In this document: positions 15,564-30,841 of the stretch, piece by piece
Layout: each line of letters starts with the position of its first letter
Numbering within the stretch: the first letter of the stretch is position 1
Assembly: GCF_040412425.1 (NCBI RefSeq)
Contig: NC_089742.1
Span: forward strand, 82,667,492 to 82,731,491
Origin: Macrobrachium rosenbergii
Lineage: Eukaryota; Arthropoda; Malacostraca; Decapoda; Palaemonidae
DNA: 64,000 bases
Direction of reading: 5' to 3'
Made by a program: the position numbers and the translations under genes
Notes under the pieces: model-generated
What the model saw: the letters and a program-made list of their open reading frames with translations, nothing else
Databases searched by the model: none
What the model was told of the DNA's origin: nothing

Positions 15564-15765
15564 AGGTAAATATATATATAAAATACTGTTTGAACGTTGC
15601 AACCATAATATTTATATATATTCCTATATATAACAGGGTCACATAAGGAAGTGAAGTAAAGGCCCATAAAACACTGTTTGCAACATTCAAATAGTGTTTC
15701 ATGGGCACTTCCTTTGTGAACAGGGTCATATTATACTGTTGTATTACAGTAAAAGAACATTCAAA

Positions 15766-15807
15766 TATATATATATATATATATACTGTTGTATTACAGT
15801 AAAGACA

Positions 15808-15857
<50 letters not shown>

Positions 15858-15885
15858 TGTATGTATATATGTATATATATATATT
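15766..15885. repeat. (AT)n tracts in the left palindrome arm
   Basis: Two AT arrays (15766-15784 and about 15810-15885) are separated by a second copy of 'actgttgtattacagtaaa'. The doubled phrase shows a local duplication. Confidence 0.85.
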
Positions 15886-16181
15886 ATGTATGTATTATGA
15901 TTTATGCTGTGTTCTTTTAGTGTGTTTTCCTCTTTCACCCTGAGAGGTGCACCTTCTGCTCTCCCTTTTAAGTTTATTTTAAATTCTTTTTTGTTAAGTT
16001 CAGTTTTTTATTAAGTTCATTTTAAGTTTTCTTTTATTAGCTTTTTAATGTGTAAATGTATTTAAGTGTGATTGTTTAAGTTTAACCGATTTTCCATTTT
16101 AATTTTTCCTATGTTTGGTGTATGTTTATTTTTAATTGTGTGTGCTGAATGCCCCTTTTTTACATTATAACTGCAGATGTC

Positions 16182-16209
16182 CTGATGATGTGACCACGGG
16201 TCAAGAAAC
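16182..16209 (+). ncRNA. Hammerhead-ribozyme-like core (candidate)
   Basis: The plus strand reads CTGATGA (16182-16188), a stem TGACC-acg-GGTCA, then GAAAC (16205-16209). This is the order of the conserved hammerhead core around helix II. Penelope-like elements are known to carry hammerhead motifs. A paired helix I and a proper UH cleavage site are not evident, so this may be a relic. The mirrored arm at about 16545-16575 has CTGATGT instead. Confidence 0.35.
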
Positions 16210-16286
16210 GCATCGACAATAAATGAATGTGCTGGATCTATGTGTTCCTGCGCCCTTCTCATGCCTACTATATGTATGCATGCATA

Positions 16287-16444
<158 letters not shown>

Positions 16445-16914
16445 GGATACATGTGTATATATATACATGTATATGTATATGCATACTTATAGTAGGCAGA
16501 AGGGCGCAGGAACACATACAGATCCAGTACATACATTTATTGTCGATGCGTTTCTTGACCCGTGGTCACATCAGCAGGACATCTGCAGTTATAATGTAAA
16601 AAAAAGGGCATTCAGCACTCACAATTAAAAATAAACATACACAAAACATACGAAAAATTAAAATAGAAAATCGGTTAAACTTAAACAATCACACTTATAT
16701 ACATTTACACATTAAAAAACTAATAAAAGAAAACTTAAAATGAACTTAATGAAACACTGAACTTAACAAAAAAGAATTTAAAATAAACTTAAAAGGGAGA
16801 GCAGAAGGTGTACCTCTCAGGGTGAAAGAGGAAAACACACTAAAAGAACACAGTATGAAAGCATAACATATATACATACATAACATACATACATATATAT
16901 ACGTACATACATAT

Positions 16915-16920
16915 ATATAC

Positions 16921-16994
<74 letters not shown>
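16915..16994. repeat. (AT)n microsatellite
   Basis: AT array in the right arm of the palindrome. It matches in position the arrays near 15766-15885 of the left arm. Confidence 0.95.
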
Positions 16995-16997
<3 letters not shown>

Positions 16998-17031
16998 TGT
17001 CTTTTACTGTAATACAACAGTATAATATGAA

Positions 17032-17169
17032 GATAAAAGGCCCATAAAACACTATTTGAACGTTGCAACCACCTATTTCGGGCACCTCCTTCTGTGACCC
17101 TGTTCACAGCAGGAAGTGCCCGAAATTTATGGTTGCAAAGTTCAAACAGTGTTTTATGGGCCTTTTATC
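17032..17169. repeat. Foldback repeat, ~65-bp arms
   Basis: It begins gataaaaggcccataaaaca and ends in the reverse complement of that phrase. The arms pair almost completely around a centre at 'ctgtgaccctgttcacag'. A decayed copy lies at 15587-15725 and one arm recurs at 17461-17507, so this is a dispersed foldback family. Confidence 0.82.
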
Positions 17170-17171
17170 TT

Positions 17172-17311
<140 letters not shown>

Positions 17312-17460
17312 AAATGAAATTCTTTTCAGCTTTCAGAGGGACCATTTCCCTTCCTCCTCAAAAATACAACTGATCAGAATTTTATAGAGATACGAAAGGT
17401 TTGCATTACAACTGGGAAAAAATACAGAATTACAATCAGTCTTAAAGCTAGAGAAACAAA

Positions 17461-17504
17461 ACATTCATGTTGCAACGTTCAAACAGTGTTTTATGGGCCT
17501 TTTA

Positions 17505-17507
<3 letters not shown>
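17461..17507. repeat. Partial copy of the 17032 foldback arm
   Basis: The phrases 'gttgcaacgttcaaacagtg' and 'ttttatgggccttttatct' match the right arm of the foldback and again run into an AT array. Confidence 0.75.

Positions 17508-17600
<93 letters not shown>
17508..17600. repeat. (AT)n microsatellite
   Basis: AT array at the end of a foldback arm and at the start of a SINE tail. Confidence 0.96.
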
Positions 17601-17889
17601 GAAAATATTTTATCACACCGTGATTTATATACAATCTTGAAGCTACAAATGTCGCTTAATATCAGATATATATATATATGTATGTATGAAATTTTTTATC
17701 ACACCGTGATTTATATAGTCTTGAAGCTACAAATGTCGCTTAATATCAAATTCACGCTACCTCGGGAATATCTCCGATGGAGAATTATCACCGAGGGCGA
17801 ATTTATAAGTGATAAATGATTGGTATTGCCGGATCGCGATCCTCGACACAGCACATACCCAGCAACTCCAGTCGACGTTACCACTGAGC

Positions 17890-17890
<1 letters not shown>
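17601..17890 (-). mobile_element. tRNA-derived SINE, minus strand
   Basis: On the minus strand it starts with an A-box-like TAGCTCAGTGG (about 17880-17890) and a B-box-like 'ggatcgcgatcc' (about 17832-17843). The body ends 'gcgacatttgtagcttcaag' and 'atcacggtgtgataaaa'. The last ~60 bp are present twice (17601-17666 and 17688-17749), separated by a short AT tract. The same body phrases make up the array braided into 35645-37640. Confidence 0.7.

Positions 17891-17959
<69 letters not shown>
17890..17959. repeat. (AT)n microsatellite
   Basis: AT array directly at the 5' side of the SINE. Confidence 0.96.
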
Positions 17960-19801
<1,842 letters not shown>

Positions 19802-20136
19802 CATAATTTTTATTGAGCATATGCGAGCGCGTTGGAGTGTTATTTTCTATGACCAGTGCATGATATGCTTGTATGATTTGCAGTGACACAAAACAAATTG
19901 TACTGACGCACAAACAAAAATCTCTTCGTGGGAGTTGAAGTTTGAAAGAGCGTAGCAACACGCGAGATGGATTAGTAGGGGTGAGTCTTCTTGCGAACTT
20001 CGCCGTGTCCAAGAACAAGACAACAGCTGTTAAATCTGTCTTCTCTTGCAAGGAAGAAGGATAAAGGAAGTGCAAGACATGATCTCGGAACTTTCAAGTT
20101 CGCACAATGGGTCTTTGTTTCCTTGGAGTATATATC

Positions 20137-20139
<3 letters not shown>

Positions 20140-20195
<56 letters not shown>
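20140..20195. repeat. (GA)n microsatellite
   Basis: About 28 AG units. The Arg-Glu open frames across it are artefacts. Flanking sequence from 19799 has no recognised feature. Confidence 0.97.
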
Positions 20196-20198
<3 letters not shown>

Positions 20199-22142
20199 CT
20201 CAGTGCTTTCGTTTACAAAGCTATCATTTAATTTTTGAGATTTTCTTTGGCAATTTTCCTCTCGCCATAAGATGACCGGGAATAATGATTATTGTTTTCT
20301 TCGTAATAATTCAAATAGTGCAGGTTACGGAAATACCAATGTTCATCATTATTTATCTTCTAATTTTCATTTATTGCTGTCTGAATTCTTGTATTGCGAT
20401 TTTAGAAAGTAAAATTCCATAAGAATGGGGTGAATATTAACTAAAGCGTAACTTTTCAGAAGGATGCCATTATGAATAATATAATTTATCAGTGTTAACA
20501 AGCTTAATTGGTAACAAGAAATAATTAAATTGAGACACACTGTTTGCACAGAATGGCTTGGTACAATATTTATATGGCTGTCATCAACCAGCCGTTCGGA
20601 GATCACATCTTTTGGTTGAGGCACATTACTTAAATAGATTAGTTTTACTCTAGTTACCAATGAACAAAGGACTACGGAAACTTCCCCAGTTTCTAAGACA
20701 GAAACAGCTGTTAAAGCGTTTAGAGGCAACAGCTTCCGAAGGATCAAGTGGTATCAATTGTACAAGGAACCTGGTGGCTCCCAAATTCGAGGGGGAAAGT
20801 TCTACCGCATTTCTCAGCGACAGAATCTGTTGGTTATGCCAGAGAATTTCTCACGAGAACCAGTATTATGTATTCCTTTAGGTCCTTAGTATGTTCCTGG
20901 TAAATATCCTCTGTTAAAGTTTTATTGTTATTACGCATATCTTCAGGTAATATGATATTAATCCTTGTATTTCTTGTTATTTTTTTTATTTTAATTTAAA
21001 TCTTTATATGGTATTACCTAGTATATATATATATTTGATATATTTGGTAGTGCCTAGTATATATGGAAAGAGACGGGAATGTTTATTCTTCTGGGCAAAA
21101 GATGTGTATTCTTCAGCAGAGGAGAAGAAGTCCAGAAAATGAAGAGTAATTGAAGAGGGAAACCCACATCCTGTACGTTTTCGGTTTTATTCCAAAATCA
21201 ACTTTATGTACTTGTCGAATTTTTATTAATTATTGCTGTAGATAGGAATACTGTTGTTATATTTTTATATGTTTGCTTATAAATTGCTTATTTTAATTAT
21301 ATAAAAATCAACGTTGCTTCATGTATAACAATTTCCACCATAAAATTACACAGGAATATTTGTAAGTGTTTTGACTGAGTTACCGTTGGAGTGAGAGGTG
21401 ATATGGTTTCTCCTCTGTATAAACGAAAAATTAATGATAGGGAAATGCGTTGATGAAATCTGTGATGAGAGAATTTTCATTGAGACCCATTGTACTGCAT
21501 GAACTTTTTCAGTGTAAGGGGAAACGAACTTGTAAAAGGACAAGTATGAAAAGGAGGTATAACGAAGATTGAGAGAAGGGAAAAGTGGGAAGGCTTTTTA
21601 CCAAATGTCATTAATAATTTGGGCAAAATCCTTTTTATCACTTTGACGTGCTTTTCCCTAAGAAAACAAAAAATAACCGGCCCAGGCGTTTTTTTTTTTT
21701 CCTTCTTCCTCATTGGTCGGGATATATATTAGGCTCATTAGCCCAAATGGCCCAGAGAGTTTAAACATTATCAGGTCATTGGTTTGCCTTTATTTATAGG
21801 AATCTCTCCGCTGTGATGGGGCCTGATAAACTGTGTTGAAATTGTTACACAAGATGAGCAAACAATATTTAGTTTAGGTGTTGTTTTCTACTTTCATCAC
21901 GAGCTTTTTATATCTCTTACAATATTGGACGTAAGTTACTTTCCTCACATCTGTACTATTAGGCGTAGAGTTCCTAGGAAAGACTAAATGTTAAACTGGC
22001 TTAATCACTTATCACGTCAAAATGGCGGTCACTCTCCTATGACTTGCGACTTGATACACAATCATTTATAATTTGTTTCTTTATCAGAAGATGAAAGAAT
22101 TTTAACCACAATCAAAGTGTATGTATGTATTTAATATATGTA

Positions 22143-22146
<4 letters not shown>
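20196..22146. other. Intergenic, nothing recognised
   Basis: Low-complexity AT-rich DNA. Short frames at 20660-20881 (plus) and 21346-21713 (minus) show no motif or conserved-looking segment. Confidence 0.4.

Positions 22147-22234
<88 letters not shown>
22147..22234. repeat. (AT)n microsatellite
   Basis: About 44 AT units. Confidence 0.97.
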
Positions 22235-22237
<3 letters not shown>

Positions 22238-24832
22238 TACACACATAGCCCTGAACACACACACACACTCACCCACGTTAAATGTAATGAGTAGGTGATT
22301 GTATTCTATAGACATTTGTCTTGTCTGGTGTGCCATACCCCTTTAAGCAAGCAGCTTTTCCGTTGTATACAAGAGGGCCATGGCTTTTCTTCATTTTGCC
22401 TTATTCATGCTGATAATAAGAGGTGGTATATCATCTTTTATGTTTTTTTTTCCATTATTAAGATAATGAACATGTAGTCACAAAGGGAACTGAATTTTGT
22501 ATTTGCATTAGTTTCTTAAATAACAAGGGCATTGTATCAGTATTGATTTTAATGACTGTTTTTTATGGATAAGGGCAAAAACTTGTACGTTCTGAACAGA
22601 AATGAAGATGAGCTGGATAAACAAACTTTAGATTCAGGAGAAGTAGCTGGCTGCCCCTTTGCAAAGTGGAGACAGTAGTAACCCTTTCGCCATGGCTTGT
22701 GTGTGTGTTTTTGGGTAGGGCTGGGGGTGGGGTGGGGTGGTGTGGGGTTGAGGGAGGGATGAGACATTCCTTCCATTGACCTCATCACCCTCTCGTTGTG
22801 TCCTTTATGAATAGGCGACCTGAAGCAGAAAAGGAGTATTCTGATGAGCTCCTTTCGACCCGTCAGCATATTTGTCACTTCAGAATTTTTTTTGTTTGCT
22901 CTCCTTTTCACCTCCCTCGTTCGGTTTTGCCCATCCTGTTCACCATTTTGGTGATGACTGCGTGCATGTCTTTGTTGATGAGAGCGATCTTTGTAATGAT
23001 GGGCTCTTAGAGAGTCGATAATATGAACATTTTTCGTCATCTTAAAATGCCGTATTTTCTGTAAGGGTCATTTTAGGCCTTGGTTATTAGTGGAGAGTCT
23101 TTCCCTTTTCTGACAGAACAATAGCTTATGCTCAATATTTCAGAGACTTCGGTTCTTTTTAAATAGACGTTTGGCTTACTTCCAAAAGGTTAGTCCCTCT
23201 ATTAAGCTTAAATTCGTAATACTGTCTGTTAGTTTTATGGAGATTCCAAGGCTGACATTTTAGATGTTTAAAAGGCATAATACGCAGAGTTCTATTATCA
23301 GTATTATAATTATTGCTGGCGTTGTAGATATATGCTTCTGTTTAATCTATAAAAATGTTAGTATGAAGTTATAGCGGGGTAGTTCTTAAGTGCAGTGATA
23401 AAAAATGGTGCATGTGTATATGAGTTGTACGGCTGCCTATGTGCGCGTGAGTGTGAGAAAGAGAAAGAGAGGGAGATGGTGATCATAGGAACTGGTGAAT
23501 TGTATTTATACTTTATCGGGAAGGGTTTTTCTATTTTTTCAAACTGAATAACGGTAAATAGAACCTTTACAGAATTAAGAAGGAAGTATCATTCGCTCTA
23601 AAGAAACTTCCTTAGCTTTTATATAAGCAGTCGATAGTGGGTTCCAAACTATACGAGAACTGATGGATATCAGAGGCTGAATATAACTGATCATAGAATT
23701 CCAGGAGAATTAGGACGGAGACTAAATTAAAATAAGAATTTTTTTTTCATTCTTGATAGTAATTAACTTAAAATCATGTCCGTCTAAGTCAGAGATGCTA
23801 CTCAAATTAACATTAATAACGGAAGTTCATGTAAATAATAGTAACGGTAGGGTAGACATAGGAAGGTATAAGGACAGGAGCAGAATAATTGTTATACATA
23901 CGAGTATATGAGAAAAAGACAGGATGTTTAGGCGAGGTGGCCAAAGTAAAGAAAGTGGTTTTTTGAAAAGAAGAGAAATTAAATGGTGGAGTATTTTCAA
24001 AAGATTTTAGGTTGATAAACACCTCTAAAATTACAGCCCCCCCCCCTTGGGAACGTTGGAAGAAAAAGGAGAGTTCCACAGAGAGAGCGCTGCGTAGATG
24101 ACGTGGAAGATGTTCTGGAACGGAAGGGCCTAATATTCTGGAGGCGAGAGACTGCCTTCGAGGCAGGGATGAGACTGGTCCACTGCTTACGATCGTTCAT
24201 GTAGGTCTGATACTGTACCTTGGGTTTAATTCTTGATTTAGTAGGTAATAAGGTAACAGTTTGTTTGTAAGATGATTGTAATAAGGAAAACTGAAAATTG
24301 TCATTGAATGCGTGGAATCAGAAATTGAAATAATAGACTACCTAAACAACACCATAAATGACCGAGTAAAACGACACAACATAAAACGCGAACGCAGATG
24401 CTGGCAAAAATTCTAATGGCCACATTTCTCTTCAGAGTTGCATGTTGTTTGTGGATTCTTTTAAATGGAAATGGCTGGAAAATGGATTGGAGTGAAGAAA
24501 CTCTTTTCGTGAATAAGGGAGAGGTAGCTGCATTATTGACTGAACTTGAAGGAACTCCTGAAGGAATAAAATAGGAAAATTCCGGTGGAAAGTATTACAT
24601 ATTTTTTCCATCATATTAAAATACAGAAAGTAAGCTAGATTCTTTTTAGTTTTGTGTTAGGGTATGAATTTTTTTGAGATTTCCATTTTGTTTTATATAC
24701 AAAAAGATTGGTTTTATTGCTGCAGTTATTGTCATCTGTAGGAACGATTCATCAAGTTCTCACATTCTGTCTTTCTTACATCTGGGTACCTTCAACACAG
24801 TTAATCATCACAGGAACAGTTTGTATTATTGC
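22235..24832. other. Intergenic, one possible mariner-end relic
   Basis: No gene recognised. At about 24020-24060 the sequence 'aacacctctaaaattacag' followed by a C run resembles the mariner terminal repeat seen at 56330-56357. The adjoining ~60 bp also resemble the sequence next to that end. This may be a decayed non-autonomous copy. A GT/GGGGT-rich tract lies at 22700-22750. Confidence 0.35.
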
Positions 24833-25232
24833 GTCGTTGTGTTGACGTTTCTAATATACAGGCCATCATTTTTATTTTCTAAACACTAAGTCGAATCCCA
24901 TTTCCAATATTTTCGAAATCTTATGGTGTGCTTACACTGGCTAGGTCTGTTGTCACATGCGTTTTTCATATATTTTCGTATTGTAACCATCCTGAATTTT
25001 GGAAATATGGTCCATCTGTAAAGTCTCAGTCTAAGCACATTTTATATAAAGAAAACTTGCCCTTTGAATGACGTGAGTTATTACGCGCTTTCAGTAATTA
25101 AAACGTTAGAAATTACCACTCTGAAGTGAATAAAAAATGATGGACTCCAGACAGTTGCCGGTCACCTTTCAAAAATGCCAATATGATATTCGGTAGTAAT
25201 TAATTGCAGGAGAGATTACGGAGTAGAGGATG
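24833..25232. repeat. 400-bp direct duplicate, copy 1
   Basis: Identical to 27077-27476 except for four substitutions that I could see, with no indel. It starts gtcgttgtgttgacg and ends agtagaggatg. No coding content. Confidence 0.93.
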
Positions 25233-26065
25233 TAGTTGAATGAGTGATCGCAGTAATGAATGCCGGGGAAAGTTGTTACTGATTCTGGTTCAAAGAACTG
25301 ATTGGATATGACTGATCTGATATTTATTTTTTGTCGATTTTTTTTATTTGGCTTTTATTCAGTAGTAAAAATAGAAGTTCAAATACAATTGTTCCTTTAT
25401 CGTATATTCTAGAGTATGTAGAAGTAACCTACTCGATGTGCTGATGACGCAAATAAGTGCAAAAGAAATATTCAAAGAGATATTTTTCCCGCAGGCATAA
25501 TCATAAATTTTTTTACAGTTATCCCTAGAAAATCGATTCCACATTATGCGATCTCTGGAAATTCTCAGCCATTAACTCTAGTGGCAGGCACAGTAATGTT
25601 ATTGGTATAGACACACTTCACTTTACCTTCCCCTCTGAACATCGAAACTAACGAGTTTCATTGCGAAGGATAGAAATGGGCGCTAGTAGTAAGGCTTGCA
25701 GAACAGAAAGTCACGGGGAAGGCAGCAAGACAGTTAATGCAAAAGGAATCGATATTGTAAAGCAAGCAGCATCATGGCGAATTCATTGAAAACACATCAC
25801 AGAATATGAAGGAAAGGTGAATAAGAACAAATGCCCAAAGGGTAGGAGTTTTGAAGTGGTATCATAGCAATTGTAGAGAGAATTTGGGGAAATACAGCAG
25901 GTTTGTATTTATTGGGTTGCACGTGGGAACTTGCGTATCTTGCGTACCTATACACATTATATTTATATAAAATTGTTTCCTACAATCATTGTTTGTGTAC
26001 AAATGTGTGTGTGTATGTCTGCGTACGCATACACATCCTGTATTATAGAAATAACACCTGGATGA

Positions 26066-26068
<3 letters not shown>
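25233..26068. other. Intergenic, nothing recognised
   Basis: AT-rich sequence with no motif that I recognise. Confidence 0.4.

Positions 26069-26121
<53 letters not shown>
26069..26121. repeat. (TC)n microsatellite
   Basis: About 26 TC units. Confidence 0.97.
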
Positions 26122-26123
<2 letters not shown>

Positions 26124-26440
26124 CACGTGCACATCATCCCTCCTGACAGTCTTTGCAGGCAAGGTAAATATCATAGCTGAGCGAACTTGATCCTTTAATC
26201 TTTCGGGGCTGTTGTACTGGAACAAAGACACCTTTGTATGGTGTCTTAAAAGAGACAACCCATTAAATCTCGGCTTGAGATTAACGAACTTCTCATTATT
26301 TAAATTATGATCATTAGTCTTTCTCTTATCAAATTGATTTGTTTCTTCTCTTCCTCTTGTTCTGTCTCCCTTACGCTATGGTTATCTTTTAATTATAGCT
26401 TTCATTTCTAGTCAATCATTATAATGGATTGTTACCCCCC

Positions 26441-26443
<3 letters not shown>

Positions 26444-26496
<53 letters not shown>
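26444..26496. repeat. (TC)n microsatellite
   Basis: About 26 TC units following a C8 run. The flanks (26122-27076) hold no recognised feature. Confidence 0.97.
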
Positions 26497-26501
<5 letters not shown>

Positions 26502-27076
26502 CAAAGCTTTAAAATTGGTCTTGCGTAAGTCAAAGAAAATTACAATTCTCTTGGAGGTGGAATCATGAATCTAATTTAGGAATTTCCATTAATCATCCCT
26601 AGGGTGATTTTTGACCATCTGACTCCTGTTCCCTTTATAGAATTAAAAAAAATGAACACTAAGGTGAAATTTCCAAGGTAAGAAAATTGCTGTAAAGCCA
26701 TTTATTATATCTTATGAGAGTTAACTTAGATACAGTATTTACAGTTTCCTATTATGAAAATTATCACCATTTAATAAAGCAATTTTGATTATATATTTCT
26801 GTAAGATATCTCTGAAATCTTGTAATTAAAAATTTAAAAAATGACTTTTACACAACAAGTACATGATGTGCATTATATTTAGTGGCACATAACATAGCAA
26901 TTAGAGTGAACATATTAATGTCTCTATAACATAATTAATATGAAGCGAGTAGGAAACATATCCCTGCCTTATAATTCTTCTTTTCCGAGTTATGCTTTCA
27001 TCATAATCGAATTTGTGTTAGTAATTTAATAAGATGTAGTTAATGAAAAATTAAGGTTCAGACACACTGGTTTGAA

Positions 27077-27476
27077 GTCGTTGTGTTGACGTTTCTAATA
27101 CACAGGCCATCATTTTTATTTTCTAAACACTAAGTCGAATCCCATTTCCAATATTTTCGAAATCTTATGGTGTGCTTACACTGGCTAGGTCTGTTGTCAC
27201 ATGCGTTTTTCATATATTTTCTTATTGTAACCATCCTGAATTTTGGAAATATGGTCCATCTGTAAAGTCTCAGTCTAAGCACATTTTATATAAAGAAAAC
27301 TTGCCCTTTGAATGACGAGAGTTATTACGCGCTTTCAGTAATTAAAACGTTAGAAATTACCACTGTGAAGTGAATAAAAAATGATGGACTCCAGACAGTT
27401 GCCGGTCACCTTTCAAAAATGCCAATATGATATTCGGTAGTAATTAATTGCAGGAGAGATTACGGAGTAGAGGATG
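27077..27476. repeat. 400-bp direct duplicate, copy 2
   Basis: Second copy of 24833-25232 in the same orientation, 2244 bp downstream. Both flanks differ from those of copy 1. Confidence 0.93.
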
Positions 27477-27509
27477 AACTCATCCTGCTTATTATTCAAA
27501 CTTGTAATA

Positions 27510-27690
27510 AATGCACCGAAGCTTCTTCGGCGCAGTCGAGTTTTATGTACATCGTATATATAGCAAATCCACCTCTCTTTGCAACAAAGCCCCGCCCACT
27601 GCTTACGTCACGACTATCCCTTGAAGCTGATTGGTTGGCAATGGTTTCGAAAAGTTGTTTTTTCTGTGGTTCTTTTCATCTTCATTAATT
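27510..27690. repeat. Dispersed repeat family A, fragment
   Basis: Carries 'ccgaagcttcttcggcgcag' and 'tcgagttttatgtaca'. These match, in reverse, the end near 56150-56195. The 'ttgcaacaaagccccgccca' part matches the reverse complement of about 44040-44070. Confidence 0.6.
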
Positions 27691-28564
27691 TTGCAATGGT
27701 TGTTTTACCGAACTAAAATGCGTTCTGCTGATTTTCAAAAGGAAATGTTACATTATCTCCGGAAATAAAATCATAATATGCATCTCCCTAAAAATGGTTA
27801 AAAAATAGGAAAATATGAATGAAGTCAGGAGTGTTCCGCGATACTGCAATGGTGTTTTTCATAAATGAGGCTCACCTGAATACGGAGGTGACACAGGGAA
27901 TTATCTTGCGTTCGAATCGGTGCACTTGAATTACAGGACAATGATAATTACCCTCTGATATTGTCAAGCGTGTTCACCATTGTAAATTTAAACACACAGA
28001 CTTTCTCAGAGCTATGCGATGGTATTTCATACTGATTTTAGGAAATTTTACTACATTTTAATAGTCATAAAATCGATTTCATTGCAATCGTTTACACATT
28101 CTGTGGGATGACAAGCAGTGACTGCACTCTATAAAACCAGAATATGCCTATGTTTAACTTAAAGTTACAGCATGATAGCCTACACGTGTCATATTTAATA
28201 TAATTTGCTGAGAATTTTGTTAAGGACATTATCTCCTTTCGAAATGACAGGATCATAAAAAATGATGTAGCCCTGCGTGCCTCAGTTCCACATCTCCTCG
28301 TTCATGCTGAACGAATTCCATTGCTTTTCGCCCTAACGTAAACCCTAACGAAATACCTTGATACTTTTTGAGAATAATTTGAAAACCCTTTTCCACCATA
28401 TCATTTGTCATGACGGGAGCTAGCCAGTAAAATTACGTAAATACCAAAGGTTCAATTTTAGAAAAAAAAATAGTAACTTAGCGTAATTTTGCTCTACGTA
28501 ATTTATCGTAAGAAAAGATAGAGTAACTTAAATCATAACGAATACGTTCCATTACAAATACGCT

Positions 28565-28568
<4 letters not shown>

Positions 28569-28618
<50 letters not shown>

Positions 28619-28636
28619 GAGAGAGAGAGAGAGAGA
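28569..28636. repeat. (GA)n microsatellite
   Basis: About 32 GA units with one 'cagaca' interruption. The sequence from 27690 to 29350 is otherwise without a recognised feature. Confidence 0.96.
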
Positions 28637-29356
28637 CTTTTCTTTTCATCATAACAAGGGGAATACTAAAATTATTAAATGAGTATTGGAAAATAAACCC
28701 ACTAATTCATAAAGCCAAGTACCATAAAAATTTTCTTCTTCATTTTACCCAACCTTTGATCTTTTAAGATCCCATTCAATTATTCCTTTTACTCATTCAC
28801 ACATAGTGTGCAAATTTACATAAGCTCCCGTGTCCATTGAATTATCATCCTTCTTTATTTTTCCATTAAGTACTTCAGCCGCAGAGTGAATTCTCGTGCG
28901 TTTCATAGAGTGTACGTACCGCCATTTAATAACAGTTATCAACTGTCGTGCACAAGTGGGTATCCCTTATTCAAGACTTGGGTATACCGCAAGCACCAAA
29001 TCGCACATTACGTGCAAACCCTGTAACCTTCCTTTCCTCATGTCAGGAAGCAACCACTAGTTCTTAGGACTAGCCACCCATGAGTGCAAGACCAAGGGTT
29101 TCCCTTTTCCACAGTGCCACTAATCTGAAGCACTGCCAGCCAATTAAGTTACTGAAGCACTTATCTTTCCACTTTCCCTCTTACTCCTTACTTACATTCT
29201 GCCTCAGGCAGAGTGCCATTTCTTTCAGTGCAGTTTGGTTGCACTGCCTTTTAGTGTTGCTCCCCGGAGCACACTGGCACCCTAGTGCCACCAAATCAAA
29301 GTAATCACATATAAGCCACTGCACCTGTACCTGAGATACAGAGTGCCAACCCCAGT

Positions 29357-29520
29357 GTATCCGCCCATAAGGACCTTAGCTCCTTCAGGATCACTACCAT
29401 TTTCCAAGTGTTTCTACCCATAAGGAATATTATACCTTCAGGATCACTTCCATATCTACCAGTGTATCTGCCCATAAGGACTCTTCCTTCTTCAGGATCG
29501 CTCCATCAGTGTGACCTTTG
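29357..29520. repeat. Three-copy tandem repeat, ~55-65 bp
   Basis: Three diverged units contain 'cccataagga' and 'ttcaggatca' at regular spacing just before the gag frame. It may belong to that element's leader. Confidence 0.55.
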
Positions 29521-30677
29521 CATGGCATACTCAACCACAGTGCCACCTTATTGAAAAGGTGCCCCACCACTGAAGTGCCACCAAATTACGGGACACTTCC
29601 CCATCGTCACAACCAGTGGGTGAAAGAACAGCTAGCAGATCAAAGGAAGTATGAAGAAGAACAAAGACAGCACGAATTAGCTCTCAAGGAAAGCGAGCAA
29701 GCTCCCAAGGCAAGCGAGCTGGCTCTCATAGAAAAGGAGCTCGAACTGGAGAGAGCAAGGAAGGAGAGTGCCGAAGCTATAGCAGTCCAACAAGCCTCCA
29801 ACCCCACACCTACTGCACCAAATGCTCCTCTCTCAAGCCTTAATTCCCTAGTCCCCAAGTGGACTGAGGAAGAGCCGGAAGCATGGTTAGAAGAGATTGA
29901 AGCGTTCTTTGACAATTGCAACACCACTGAGACAGAGAGGGCCTTAGTGCTTACCAAACACATGGAAGGAAAAGCCAAGGCAGCCCTCCGCTCGCTGGAG
30001 AAGGGTCAAAGAGGCAACATGCTTGAAGTTCGTAGGGTAATCGCCAAAGCCTATGAGATAACCCAGGAGAAATGGAGACAACAGTTCCAAGGTCTTGCCA
30101 AGGAAGTCAGCTGGTCCTGGACAGAAGGGGCCTGTCACAAGACCCAGTCTGGCACCCACTGGTTCGACTCCCTCTCATGCACGACCTTCGAGGACTTATT
30201 CAATCGGACCATGCTGGAGGATCTTTTCCAATGTGTGCCTGGGCCCCTTGCTGTATATCATATCTCAATGATAAGCAGCCCACCACCATTATGGAAGCCT
30301 GCCATATAGCCAATTCCTGGGAAACGTTCAACCAGTCCCACAGCACGTCTCAGCGTCACATAGTGCTCCTCGTGTACCTCTCAGGCTTGACTCGCCCAAA
30401 GAACAGCCTGTCTAGCAAGCCTACTTGCACAAACTGTAAAATGTTCTGCCATGCTGAAGCTGATTGCCGCTACAAGTTGGGCAACAATTGGGAGCCTACT
30501 AACAACCACCAGAATTCCTCTCCTCCTGTGTCCGCTCAACCTTCTCCACCGACCGTCACCGTAGGAAGATCAGCCCATCCCAAGGGATCCTGCCGAGACT
30601 GTGGAACTCCAGGGCACTATACTGCCGGATATCCTGGCTGCCTGAAGCATATGCCTCTACTAAGCCTGTCAATCTGA
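29518..30677 (+). pseudogene. Gag polyprotein of a second Ty3-type family
   Basis: Plus strand. The N-terminal half is a charged coiled coil ('EEEQRQHELALKESEQ', 'ELELERARKESAEA'). A capsid-like domain follows, with 'EEPEAWLEEIEAF', 'KHMEGKAKAALRSL' and 'AYEITQEKWRQQF'. Near 30230-30260 the frame shifts and the second part continues with 'TIMEACHIANSWETF'. The end carries an intact CCHC knuckle, CTNCKMFCHAEADC, and a second, damaged one, CRDCGTPGHYTAGY, where the final Cys is replaced. No protease, RT or LTR was found beside it. A (TC)n array cuts it off at 30785. It shares the coiled coil plus capsid plan of the gag at 10383 but clearly differs from it. Confidence 0.8.
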
Positions 30678-30782
30678 TTAGTGCCACATCTTCCGTGGCT
30701 GTGCTGCCCGAGATGTCTCACCCTGAGTGGGTTTGGACTCAGTCCGTCTCAGTGGCACCCTGGATGGCTCTAGTTTACCAGT

Positions 30783-30784
<2 letters not shown>

Positions 30785-30841
<57 letters not shown>

